Assembly: GCA_018065745.1 (NCBI GenBank)
Contig: JAGHSS010000147.1
Span: forward strand, 1 to 14,069
Source of the DNA: Candidatus Neoflavobacterium equi
GTDB taxonomy: Bacteria; Bacteroidota; Bacteroidia; Flavobacteriales; Flavobacteriaceae
Length of the DNA: 14,069 bases
Direction of reading: 5' to 3'
Position 1 is the first letter of the stretch; each line of letters opens with the position of its first letter. Position numbers and translations under genes: made by a program. Positions 1 to 5,948 of this stretch are shown one piece after another. A model generated the notes under the pieces. The model was not told the DNA's origin. It worked only from the letters and a program-made list of their open reading frames with translations, and searched no databases.

Positions 1-212
1 TAAATTTGGAAGACATCACAACTCAAGAAATTGGCGATGATGAGGTATTGTTTGGATCGGGATTGGGATTGGATTCAATTGACGCATTGGAATTAATTGT
101 CTTACTTGACAAAGATTATGGTATCAAATTGACAGATCCAAAAGAGGGGAAAGAAATTTTCACATCCATAGCTCATCTGGCAACTTACGTAACAAATAAC
201 AGAACAAAATAA
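1..212 (+). CDS. Acyl carrier protein, 5' end cut by the window edge
   Basis: This is the C-terminal part of an acyl carrier protein, which carries the growing acyl or polyene chain as a thioester on a phosphopantetheine arm in the cytoplasm. The reading frame is open to the left edge (it reads ..N-L-E-D-I..), so the real start lies outside; the TTG at base 6 is not a convincing start. The hallmark motif GLGLDSIDALEL is present, and the serine encoded at 75-77 is the expected phosphopantetheine attachment site. About 68 residues are visible, against roughly 80-90 for a full carrier protein. The acidic helix after the serine (DSIDALELIVLLDKDYGI) is typical of the family. The stop is one base before the next ATG, which is a ketosynthase, so the two are probably translated together. 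Aryl-polyene and flexirubin clusters usually encode dedicated carrier proteins beside their ketosynthases; that pathway assignment is inference from context. Confidence 0.9.
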   Translation, partial: NLEDITTQEIGDDEVLFGSGLGLDSIDALELIVLLDKDYGIKLTDPKEGKEIFTSIAHLATYVTNNRTK

Positions 213-213
213 T

Positions 214-1410
214 ATGAATTCACGCATAGCTATTACTGGTATGGGGATCATATCTGCATTGGGTGAAGGGCAATCTTCAAACTATGATGCACTTATTGGT
301 CAACGCTCTGGTATCTCAAAATTGGAAAACCTAAGTACCGTCCTTGCCGACCGTATTTTGGTTGGAGAAATTAAAAAGACCAACGACCAATTAGCTATGT
401 CTTTGAATATTGATTTGTCTCACGGCTATTCAAGAACGACACTTTTAGGGATGCATGCCGTTAAAGAGGCTTTACAACAAGCGAACTTGACGGGTAACGA
501 AGCGAATTTGGGGTTTATTTCCTCAACGACCGTAGGTGGAATGGACACAACTGAAAAGTACGTTTTAACCTATGCAGAAAGTGAAGAAAATCAGCGATTC
601 ATCAGTGCTCATGATGCCGGAGTAAGTACGCGTGATATTGCTGCATTTTTTGGAATTCAAGGATTCAGCACTACCCTATCAACTGCGTGTTCCTCTGCAG
701 CTAATGCTGTGATGTTGGGTGCACGAATGTTACAATCAGGTCAATTGGACCGTGTAGTTGTTGGGGGAAGTGATGCTTTGTCCAAATTTACAATCAACGG
801 TTTTAACTCCTTGATGATTCTGTCTGATGCCCTTTGTGCCCCCTTTGATTCAAACAGAAAAGGGTTAAACTTGGGAGAGGCTGCAGCATATATCGTTATG
901 GAATCAGAGCGTGTTTTAAAAGACCAACCCAAAAAGGTATTGGCTTATCTTTCAGGCTATGGAAATGCAAACGATGCCTTCCATCAAACGGCATCATCTG
1001 CAGATGGTACTGGAGCTTATTTAGCGATGAACAAGGCCTTAAATAGCGCAAGTTTGTCTGCTCAAGATATTGATTACATCAATGCTCATGGAACTGCGAC
1101 ACCAAATAACGACGCAGCTGAAGGAACAGCCATGAGACGCATTTTTGATTTGAACATGCCAAAGTATAGTTCAACAAAAGCATATACAGGACATACCCTC
1201 GCAGCAGCAGCAGCAGTTGAGGCTGTTTTTTCAATACTGGCCCTGCAGCATCAAGTAGTGTTTCCAAATTTAAATTTTGAGGTTTTATTGGATGAGCTAG
1301 CTGTTCCTCCGGTGTTGGAAGTTGAAAAGTGTACGGTTGATCACGTTCTTTCAAATTCCTTTGGTTTTGGAGGCAATTGTTCCACCTTAGTTTTTAGTAG
1401 AAATGAGTAA
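214..1410 (+). CDS. Beta-ketoacyl-ACP synthase (FabF-like), catalytically complete
   Basis: A 398-residue ketosynthase of the FabF/KAS II thiolase-fold family, catalysing decarboxylative condensation of malonyl-ACP with the growing chain. The Cys-His-His triad is intact: Cys159 in STACSSAANA, His292 in NAHGTATPNND and His327 in TGHTLAAAAAVEA. Length is normal for FabF (about 410). The ATG at 214 follows the carrier protein stop by one base and gives the expected N-terminus (RIAITGMGIISALG). Its 3' end overlaps by 8 bases the start of a second, catalytically dead ketosynthase-like gene. That arrangement resembles the KS/chain-length-factor pairs of type II polyketide and aryl-polyene systems. 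I infer that this is the active subunit of an iterative polyene-forming heterodimer rather than a housekeeping fatty-acid enzyme. The run AAAAA after His327 is encoded by a (GCA)5 repeat. Confidence 0.93.
   Translation: MNSRIAITGMGIISALGEGQSSNYDALIGQRSGISKLENLSTVLADRILVGEIKKTNDQLAMSLNIDLSHGYSRTTLLGMHAVKEALQQANLTGNEANLGFISSTTVGGMDTTEKYVLTYAESEENQRFISAHDAGVSTRDIAAFFGIQGFSTTLSTACSSAANAVMLGARMLQSGQLDRVVVGGSDALSKFTINGFNSLMILSDALCAPFDSNRKGLNLGEAAAYIVMESERVLKDQPKKVLAYLSGYGNANDAFHQTASSADGTGAYLAMNKALNSASLSAQDIDYINAHGTATPNNDAAEGTAMRRIFDLNMPKYSSTKAYTGHTLAAAAAVEAVFSILALQHQVVFPNLNFEVLLDELAVPPVLEVEKCTVDHVLSNSFGFGGNCSTLVFSRNE
1201..1215 (+). repeat. (GCA)5 trinucleotide run inside the ketosynthase gene
   Basis: Five consecutive GCA codons encode Ala330-Ala334 immediately after the catalytic GHTL motif. 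Ketosynthases usually have a Gly/Ala-rich stretch here (GHTLGAAGAVEA-like), so the protein sequence is close to family expectation. What is unusual is the identical codon choice, which makes a short slippage-prone microsatellite. Confidence 0.9.
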
Positions 1411-2413
1411 AATATACATCAACACAATGCATTCACTGGGCGTTCAAGATCTTAGTGATACTGCTCAAAGTCTTGGTCCTGGAATTCACTTCTCTAAAGA
1501 GGTTGCGTTCAAGGACGTCATTAAATCTGGAAGCCTGAGGAGAATGTCTAAAGGAGTAAAAATGGGTATGTATGCCGGTTTAAAAGCTTTGGAATCTTCC
1601 AACTTGGATGAGGTTGACGCCATTGTAACTGGAACTGGTATGGGGTGTCTCCTTGATTCTGATCAATTTTTAACTCAGATAACAAGTGGTAGTGAATCCT
1701 TTGTAACTCCAACCTCATTCATTCAGTCCACACACAATACCGTAGCTTCACAATTGGCATTATACACGCAAAATCACGGAACAAATTTGACCTATGTCAA
1801 TGGATCAAATTCTTTTGAAATGGCTTTGCTTGATGCTTTATGTATGCTTAAATCTGGTGAGGAATCCAGCGTTTTGGTGGGTGGTGTGGATGAAATTTCT
1901 CCTATGAGAATGAAAGATTTGGAACGTATTGGACTCGTCAGTACAGCGACAGGTTCTTCAGGAACTCCTTATGGAGAGGGGGCGCACTTTTTGGTGTTGT
2001 CTCAAGAAGAACATGCTGAAAATTTAGCTGAATTAGTTTCAGTAACCCTGTTTTCACAAGCGACAAATTTGAATTTAGAAATTGATTCGTTCTTGAAACG
2101 TGAAGGAATGTCTCTAGAGGAGGTTTCTGCTGTTGTGATTGGGATAAATGCTGATGCTGTTGATGCGGTACACTATGCTTCTTTTATTCAATATACTTCA
2201 AAACTGCCACAAATGCATTACAAACACCTTTCAGGTCAATACGATTGCAGTAGTGGATATGGGTTACAATGTGCATTAGATGCATTTAAAAGCCAAGAAA
2301 TTCCCGCTGTTTTGTCTTTTAATCAATTGAAGTCAGTTAATTTATCAAGTATTTTACTTTACAACCAATATATGGGAGGGTATCACAGCCTCGTTTTAAT
2401 TAAAACATGTTAA
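1403..2413 (+). CDS. Ketosynthase-like chain-length-factor subunit, catalytic residues absent
   Basis: A 336-residue thiolase-fold protein recognisable as a divergent ketosynthase (VDAIVTGTGMG near residue 72, SSVLVGGVDEISP near 145, PYGEGAHFLVLS near 189). The catalytic residues are missing. Aligned by eye with the upstream enzyme, the nucleophile Cys is Ser135 (VNGSNSFEMAL), the HGTAT histidine region reads GINADAVD near 247-254, and the GHT histidine position is Gln279 (LSGQYDCSSGYG). It is also about 60 residues shorter than its partner. Loss of the catalytic residues beside an intact ketosynthase is the pattern of chain-length factors, which dimerise with the active subunit and set product length; aryl-polyene systems use such a KS/CLF pair. 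Its start overlaps the upstream stop by 8 bases (ATGAGTAA), consistent with coupled translation and fixed stoichiometry. The family is clear; the CLF role is inference. Confidence 0.82.
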   Translation: MSKIYINTMHSLGVQDLSDTAQSLGPGIHFSKEVAFKDVIKSGSLRRMSKGVKMGMYAGLKALESSNLDEVDAIVTGTGMGCLLDSDQFLTQITSGSESFVTPTSFIQSTHNTVASQLALYTQNHGTNLTYVNGSNSFEMALLDALCMLKSGEESSVLVGGVDEISPMRMKDLERIGLVSTATGSSGTPYGEGAHFLVLSQEEHAENLAELVSVTLFSQATNLNLEIDSFLKREGMSLEEVSAVVIGINADAVDAVHYASFIQYTSKLPQMHYKHLSGQYDCSSGYGLQCALDAFKSQEIPAVLSFNQLKSVNLSSILLYNQYMGGYHSLVLIKTC

Positions 2414-3183
2414 GACACAAATACATAAAATACGTGTACATCTTTCTTCTTGTGGTCGTTTTATGGAACTACCACAAGGAGATTTACAGTCTTATAGGGT
2501 ATTTTATTGGATTGAGTCTTGTGTATGTTGGTATTTTAGCCTGGGGATCTTTTGATGTTAGGTTGTCCTATTTTACCCCCATCAACTCGAGTGCAAAGAT
2601 CAGTGAAAATAAAATTGCGATAACCTTTGATGATGGTCCGAGTGCTGTCACGGCAGAATTTTTAAATCTCTTGCGCAAATATCAGGTTAAAGCCACCTTT
2701 TTCTGCATTGGAACACAGGTTGTAAAACATCCTAATATCTTAAAACAGATTCATGATGAAGGGCATATTATTGGAAACCACTCCATGAATCATCCCAATA
2801 ATATGGGGTTTTTAAACAGAGAGCTGGTTCACGATGAACTTCGTTTTGGGCAACGCGCAATTGAAGAAGTATTAAATAAAAAAACAAAACTTTACCGCCC
2901 CCCATTTGGCGTTACAAATCCAACTATTGGCGCGGTATTAAACCAATTGGAATACGTTGTTATCGGTTGGAATATCAGGTCTTTAGACACTGTTATTAAG
3001 GATCCAAAACGCATTGCCAAACGCATGTATAAAAAGTTGAAACCGGGAGGAATTATTCTAATGCACGACACCTCTGAACATTCGTTACACGCATTGGAAT
3101 ATTTTTTGCAGTATTTGGAAAAGACAGATTATACTATTGTTCCACTGCAGGAACTAATAAATTTAAAAATATATGAAACTTAA
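2407..3183 (+). CDS. Membrane-anchored polysaccharide deacetylase (NodB domain, CE4)
   Basis: A 258-residue protein with two hydrophobic segments at about residues 8-20 and 27-46, followed by a NodB homology domain at about 68-240. The five CE4 motifs are visible: TFDDGP at 73-78 (Asp75 as likely base, Asp76 as metal ligand), HSMNHP with metal-binding His125 and His129, RPPFG at 164-168, the W188/D194 region, and LMHD with His220. This predicts an active metal-dependent N- or O-deacetylase acting on an acetylated sugar, anchored in the inner membrane. The catalytic domain is probably periplasmic, but the topology is not certain. It overlaps the preceding gene by 7 bases and the LolA-like gene by 11. 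Beside a glycosyltransferase and an acyltransferase, it may process an N-acetylated sugar on a pigment-associated glycolipid. That substrate is inference; peptidoglycan or another glycan is possible. Confidence 0.88.
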   Translation: MLRHKYIKYVYIFLLVVVLWNYHKEIYSLIGYFIGLSLVYVGILAWGSFDVRLSYFTPINSSAKISENKIAITFDDGPSAVTAEFLNLLRKYQVKATFFCIGTQVVKHPNILKQIHDEGHIIGNHSMNHPNNMGFLNRELVHDELRFGQRAIEEVLNKKTKLYRPPFGVTNPTIGAVLNQLEYVVIGWNIRSLDTVIKDPKRIAKRMYKKLKPGGIILMHDTSEHSLHALEYFLQYLEKTDYTIVPLQELINLKIYET

Positions 3184-3802
3184 GTTAACCCATATTGTGG
3201 TGCTATTATTCGTCATTAGCGGATTTGCACAACAAAAGAATTTAACCCCAGCGGAAATAAGTTCTTTTAAAAGTGAAGTTCAAGCAACATCTAAAAAGAT
3301 TATAACTTTAAAGTCGACCTTTGTTCAAACCAAACACCTCAGTTTTTTGACCAAGGACATAACTTCTGTGGGAACCTTGTATCTAAAGGCAAACAACCAG
3401 CTAAAATGGGCTTACACAAAACCTTATGAATACAGTGTTATCTTTAAAAATAACACCATGTATGTCAATGATCAAGGCAAGAAAAATGCGGTTGATATGA
3501 GTAAGTCAAAACACTTTGAAAAAATTAATAAATTGATTGTTGGCTCTATCAACGGTGATTTGTTTGACAACAAGGAGTTTGCAACGACGTACCAATCCGA
3601 CAAAAATCACATCATCGCTAAATTAGTTCCAAAATCTAAAGAGCTATTAAAATATATTAAAGAGATTCACTTATATTTCCCCGTTAATACAGGATATGTG
3701 AGTTCTGTAAGAATGATAGAACCTACATCAGATTACACACAGATTGAGTTTAAAGAAAGAAAAGTGAATGAAATTATTGAAGAGAGCGTATTTAAAAACT
3801 AG
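3173..3802 (+). CDS. LolA-like outer-membrane lipoprotein carrier
   Basis: A 209-residue exported protein. A classical signal peptide (MKLKLTHIVVLLFVISGFAQ) predicts cleavage around residue 19, leaving a periplasmic domain of about 190 residues. LolA-family features are the early KSTFVQTKHL segment (FxQ motif), then GTLYLKANNQLKWAYTKPYEY, which matches the G-x-L/hydrophobic-R/K-W-x-Y-xxP core of LolA proteins, followed by alternating beta-strands. LolA ferries lipidated molecules across the periplasm. Dedicated homologues occur in aryl-polyene clusters, where transport of the lipid-linked pigment is the suspected job. The start overlaps the deacetylase gene by 11 bases, and the 3' end overlaps the following lipoprotein gene by 35 bases in another frame. 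Family assignment is from motif and fold pattern by eye. The cargo (pigment conjugate versus lipoprotein) is inference. Confidence 0.83.
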   Translation: MKLKLTHIVVLLFVISGFAQQKNLTPAEISSFKSEVQATSKKIITLKSTFVQTKHLSFLTKDITSVGTLYLKANNQLKWAYTKPYEYSVIFKNNTMYVNDQGKKNAVDMSKSKHFEKINKLIVGSINGDLFDNKEFATTYQSDKNHIIAKLVPKSKELLKYIKEIHLYFPVNTGYVSSVRMIEPTSDYTQIEFKERKVNEIIEESVFKN

Positions 3803-4403
3803 TCTACTTGTACTTGTATTAAGCAGTTGTAGTTCTTATAAACCATCAAATATAACCACTGAGGGGTTGGTGGATCAGCGCATTAAAAATGGACATTTTG
3901 ACCTCGTGGATAGCAGTTATTTATACCGCGTACGCATACAGATTTACAATGAAAATTTGAATGGAATTTTTGTGGTTAAAAAAATTAATGAAGACGCGCA
4001 TCGCGTGGTTTTGACCTCAGATTTTGGCAATACATTGTATGATTGCACCGTCAGTGCAAAGAAATTTAAAGTTCACAGCGCCGTTCCCCAACTAAACAAG
4101 TGGATGGTGAAAAGAATTTTACAGCGAGATTTTAGACTTTTAGTACATTCTGATGTCCAAGCGTATCAGAAACTAACGACGGATGCTCATGATATTTATG
4201 TCAATAAATCAAAGAGAAGAAAAAACTATTACAGCTATAAGGCAGGAACAAATGAGCTAGAACAAATAGCTTCTGCGAATAATCGCAAAGTAAAATTGGC
4301 TATAGATTATTACAAAGCCTCCAATCCAATACAGGATTCTATTGTAATACAACATTATGCCATACCGTTAAAAATGGTTTTAGCGCCCTTACAACAAGAT
4401 TAA
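3768..4403 (+). CDS. Outer-membrane lipoprotein, possibly LolB/DUF3261-like
   Basis: A 211-residue lipoprotein. The N-terminus MKLLKRAYLKTSLLVLVLSS is followed by Cys21, a good lipobox (LSS-C) after a short positively charged n-region. The residues after the Cys are SSYKPSN, without the acidic stretch associated with surface export in Bacteroidota, so a periplasm-facing anchor is likelier. The mature part looks beta-rich (YRVRIQIYNENLNGIFVV, then HRVVLTSDFGNTLYDCTV), with the strand and G-x-L spacing expected of a LolA/LolB-type barrel. I see no catalytic motif. It starts inside the LolA-like gene with a 35-base overlap, and the ATG at 3768 is the only start giving a full signal peptide. I infer it is the outer-membrane acceptor for the LolA-like carrier, comparable to DUF3261 lipoproteins of proteobacterial aryl-polyene clusters. 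Homology to those is not shown by anything I can compute here. Confidence 0.72.
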   Translation: MKLLKRAYLKTSLLVLVLSSCSSYKPSNITTEGLVDQRIKNGHFDLVDSSYLYRVRIQIYNENLNGIFVVKKINEDAHRVVLTSDFGNTLYDCTVSAKKFKVHSAVPQLNKWMVKRILQRDFRLLVHSDVQAYQKLTTDAHDIYVNKSKRRKNYYSYKAGTNELEQIASANNRKVKLAIDYYKASNPIQDSIVIQHYAIPLKMVLAPLQQD

Positions 4404-4404
4404 T

Positions 4405-4791
4405 ATGAGTTATTTAAATGATTTTTACAAGGTTATATCTTCAGAGAAAACGGGAAATTCTTTTATTTCAGCTGTTTTTTTAGATAAACAGCACCCTATT
4501 TTTGGTGGTCATTTTCCAGATAATCCCATTACACCAGGGGTATGTATGATGCAAATTGTCAAAGAACTTGCAGAATCACACCTTGGGAGTGAACTTCATT
4601 TAAACAAGGTTAATTCAGTGAAATTTGCGGCTATTGTCAATCCTTTTTTAACTCCAAATCTTCGATTTGAATTGGATATACAACCAATGGAAGCAGGTGT
4701 TAAAATTAAAACGTTGGTTTATATGGATGATACCATTGCCTTAAAAGCAGTGGAAGAATTTTCTATTTCTCCAGTTTCATACTCAAAATAA
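4405..4791 (+). CDS. FabZ-like 3-hydroxyacyl-ACP dehydratase (hotdog fold)
   Basis: A 128-residue single hotdog-fold protein, close to FabZ length (about 140). The FabZ signature GHFPDNPITPGVCMMQ is clear, with the catalytic histidine at His36, followed by the long central helix (IVKELAESHLG) and VNSVKFAAIVNPF, which matches the FabZ KFRRPV strand. It would dehydrate beta-hydroxyacyl-ACP to the trans-enoyl form in each polyene extension cycle. The position that carries the catalytic Glu in FabZ (PGVLIIE) is Gln50 here (PGVCMMQ). The protein may therefore use a different acid/base arrangement or act with a second dehydratase encoded outside the window; aryl-polyene systems such as ApeI/ApeP use two. 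It starts one base after the lipoprotein stop and is followed 8 bases later by the glycosyltransferase. Confidence 0.85.
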   Translation: MSYLNDFYKVISSEKTGNSFISAVFLDKQHPIFGGHFPDNPITPGVCMMQIVKELAESHLGSELHLNKVNSVKFAAIVNPFLTPNLRFELDIQPMEAGVKIKTLVYMDDTIALKAVEEFSISPVSYSK

Positions 4792-4799
4792 TTCAATAG

Positions 4800-5948
4800 A
4801 TGCATCCTGATATTTGTGTAATTATCCCTACATACAACAATCCAAAAACATTAGAACGCATTATTTTGGGCGTCTTGGAATACACCAAAAACATCATTGT
4901 TGTTGATGATGGTTCCGGCCAGGTTACCAAGACCATATTATCCAAATTTGATACGCTTGAGATTCTAACTTTTGAAGCCAATCAAGGAAAGGGTAAAGCA
5001 TTACAAGCAGGATTTAGAAAGGCACAATCAATGGGGTATGCTCATGCAATTACCATAGATTCTGACGGACAACACTTTCCACAAGACCTTCCTGTGTTTT
5101 TTGATGAAATCCAGAAATCAACAGCGCCTGTATTGCTTATAGGTTCTAGAAATATGGACCAAAAACACATTCCTAAAAAGAGTAGTTTTGGAAATAAATT
5201 TTCTAATTTCTGGTTCAAATTTGAAACGGGAATATCGTTATCAGATACACAATCAGGTTATAGAAGTTACCCATTAGCTTCCTTACCCAACCATTTTTAC
5301 ACGTCGAAATTCGAATTTGAAATAGAAATTATTGTCAGAATGGCTTGGCGCGGTGTCGTGGTTAAAAACATCCCCATCAACGTGCTTTATGATATGGACG
5401 AACGGGTATCACATTTCAGACCTTTCAGGGATTTTACCAGGATAAGCATTGTGAATACCGTTTTGGTACTTATTTTATTTTTATACATAAAGCCAAGGGA
5501 TTTATATCGGACGTTTCAAAAAAAAAGCTTTTCTAAATTTGTAAAAGAAGACCTCTTATCCCTGTCTGACACTCCAGAAAAGAAAGCCTGGTCCATGGCG
5601 TTGGGAACATTTATTGGGATCGCTCCCTTTTGGGGTTTTCAAAGTTTCTTAGCCATTACTTTAGCAATGACCTTTCGCTTAAATAAAGCGTTGTCCTTTA
5701 CCTGCTCCAACATCAGCATCCCCCCAATGATACCAATCCTTATCCTTGGTAGTTTACAGCTTGGCGGTTATCTGCTTTCTGTGGATGTTTCCCTTCCAGA
5801 AATTAAATCAATTACACTGGAAGTAATCAAGACACATCTGCTGACTTATGTGGTAGGAAGTTTTAGTTTGGCTATTATTTCAGCTACCGTCGTTGGATTA
5901 ACAGCGCTGTTATTTTTCAAAACGTCCTTAAAAAATACAAATCATTAA
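4800..5948 (+). CDS. Family 2 glycosyltransferase fused to a DUF2062 membrane domain
   Basis: A 382-residue fusion. Residues 1 to about 215 form a GT-A glycosyltransferase of the dolichyl-phosphate-mannose-synthase type: CVIIPTYNNPKTLE at the start, VVDDGSG at 34-40, the NQGKGKALQAG loop at 61-71, the metal-binding DSD (87-89) in TIDSDGQH, and SDTQSGYR at 148-155. A hydrophobic segment follows at about 215-230, then a Lys-rich linker. Residues from about 247 form a DUF2062 domain with ALGTFIGIAPFWGFQSF, RLNKALS and NISIPPMIP motifs and two or three more membrane helices. It should transfer a sugar from an activated donor to a lipid or pigment acceptor at the inner face of the membrane. The linker is encoded across a run of nine A (5518-5526), where a slip in either direction ends translation soon after the glycosyltransferase part. 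It starts 8 bases after the dehydratase and abuts the MMPL gene with no gap. Confidence 0.9.
   Translation: MHPDICVIIPTYNNPKTLERIILGVLEYTKNIIVVDDGSGQVTKTILSKFDTLEILTFEANQGKGKALQAGFRKAQSMGYAHAITIDSDGQHFPQDLPVFFDEIQKSTAPVLLIGSRNMDQKHIPKKSSFGNKFSNFWFKFETGISLSDTQSGYRSYPLASLPNHFYTSKFEFEIEIIVRMAWRGVVVKNIPINVLYDMDERVSHFRPFRDFTRISIVNTVLVLILFLYIKPRDLYRTFQKKSFSKFVKEDLLSLSDTPEKKAWSMALGTFIGIAPFWGFQSFLAITLAMTFRLNKALSFTCSNISIPPMIPILILGSLQLGGYLLSVDVSLPEIKSITLEVIKTHLLTYVVGSFSLAIISATVVGLTALLFFKTSLKNTNH
5518..5526 (+). other. A9 homopolymer at the glycosyltransferase/DUF2062 junction, possible slippage site
   Basis: Nine consecutive A encode the end of Gln240, Lys241, Lys242 and the first base of Ser243. In the coding frame it contains the slippery heptamer A_AAA_AAA (5519-5525). 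A -1 shift or one inserted A brings TAA at 5534-5536 into frame, giving a protein that ends three codons after the run (..K-L-F-stop). One deleted A gives A-F-L-N-L and then a stop. Both outcomes produce a glycosyltransferase domain without DUF2062. Whether slippage occurs is unknown; AT-rich genomes contain such runs by chance. Confidence 0.35.

Noticed and set aside
6..212. A complete 68-residue carrier protein starting at TTG 6.
   Set aside because: The frame is open to the window edge and carrier proteins have another helix before this point, so the gene is truncated by the window rather than short.
741..1354. Minus-strand open frames inside the first ketosynthase gene.
   Set aside because: They lie opposite a well-conserved coding sequence and show no recognisable domain; they look like shadows of it.
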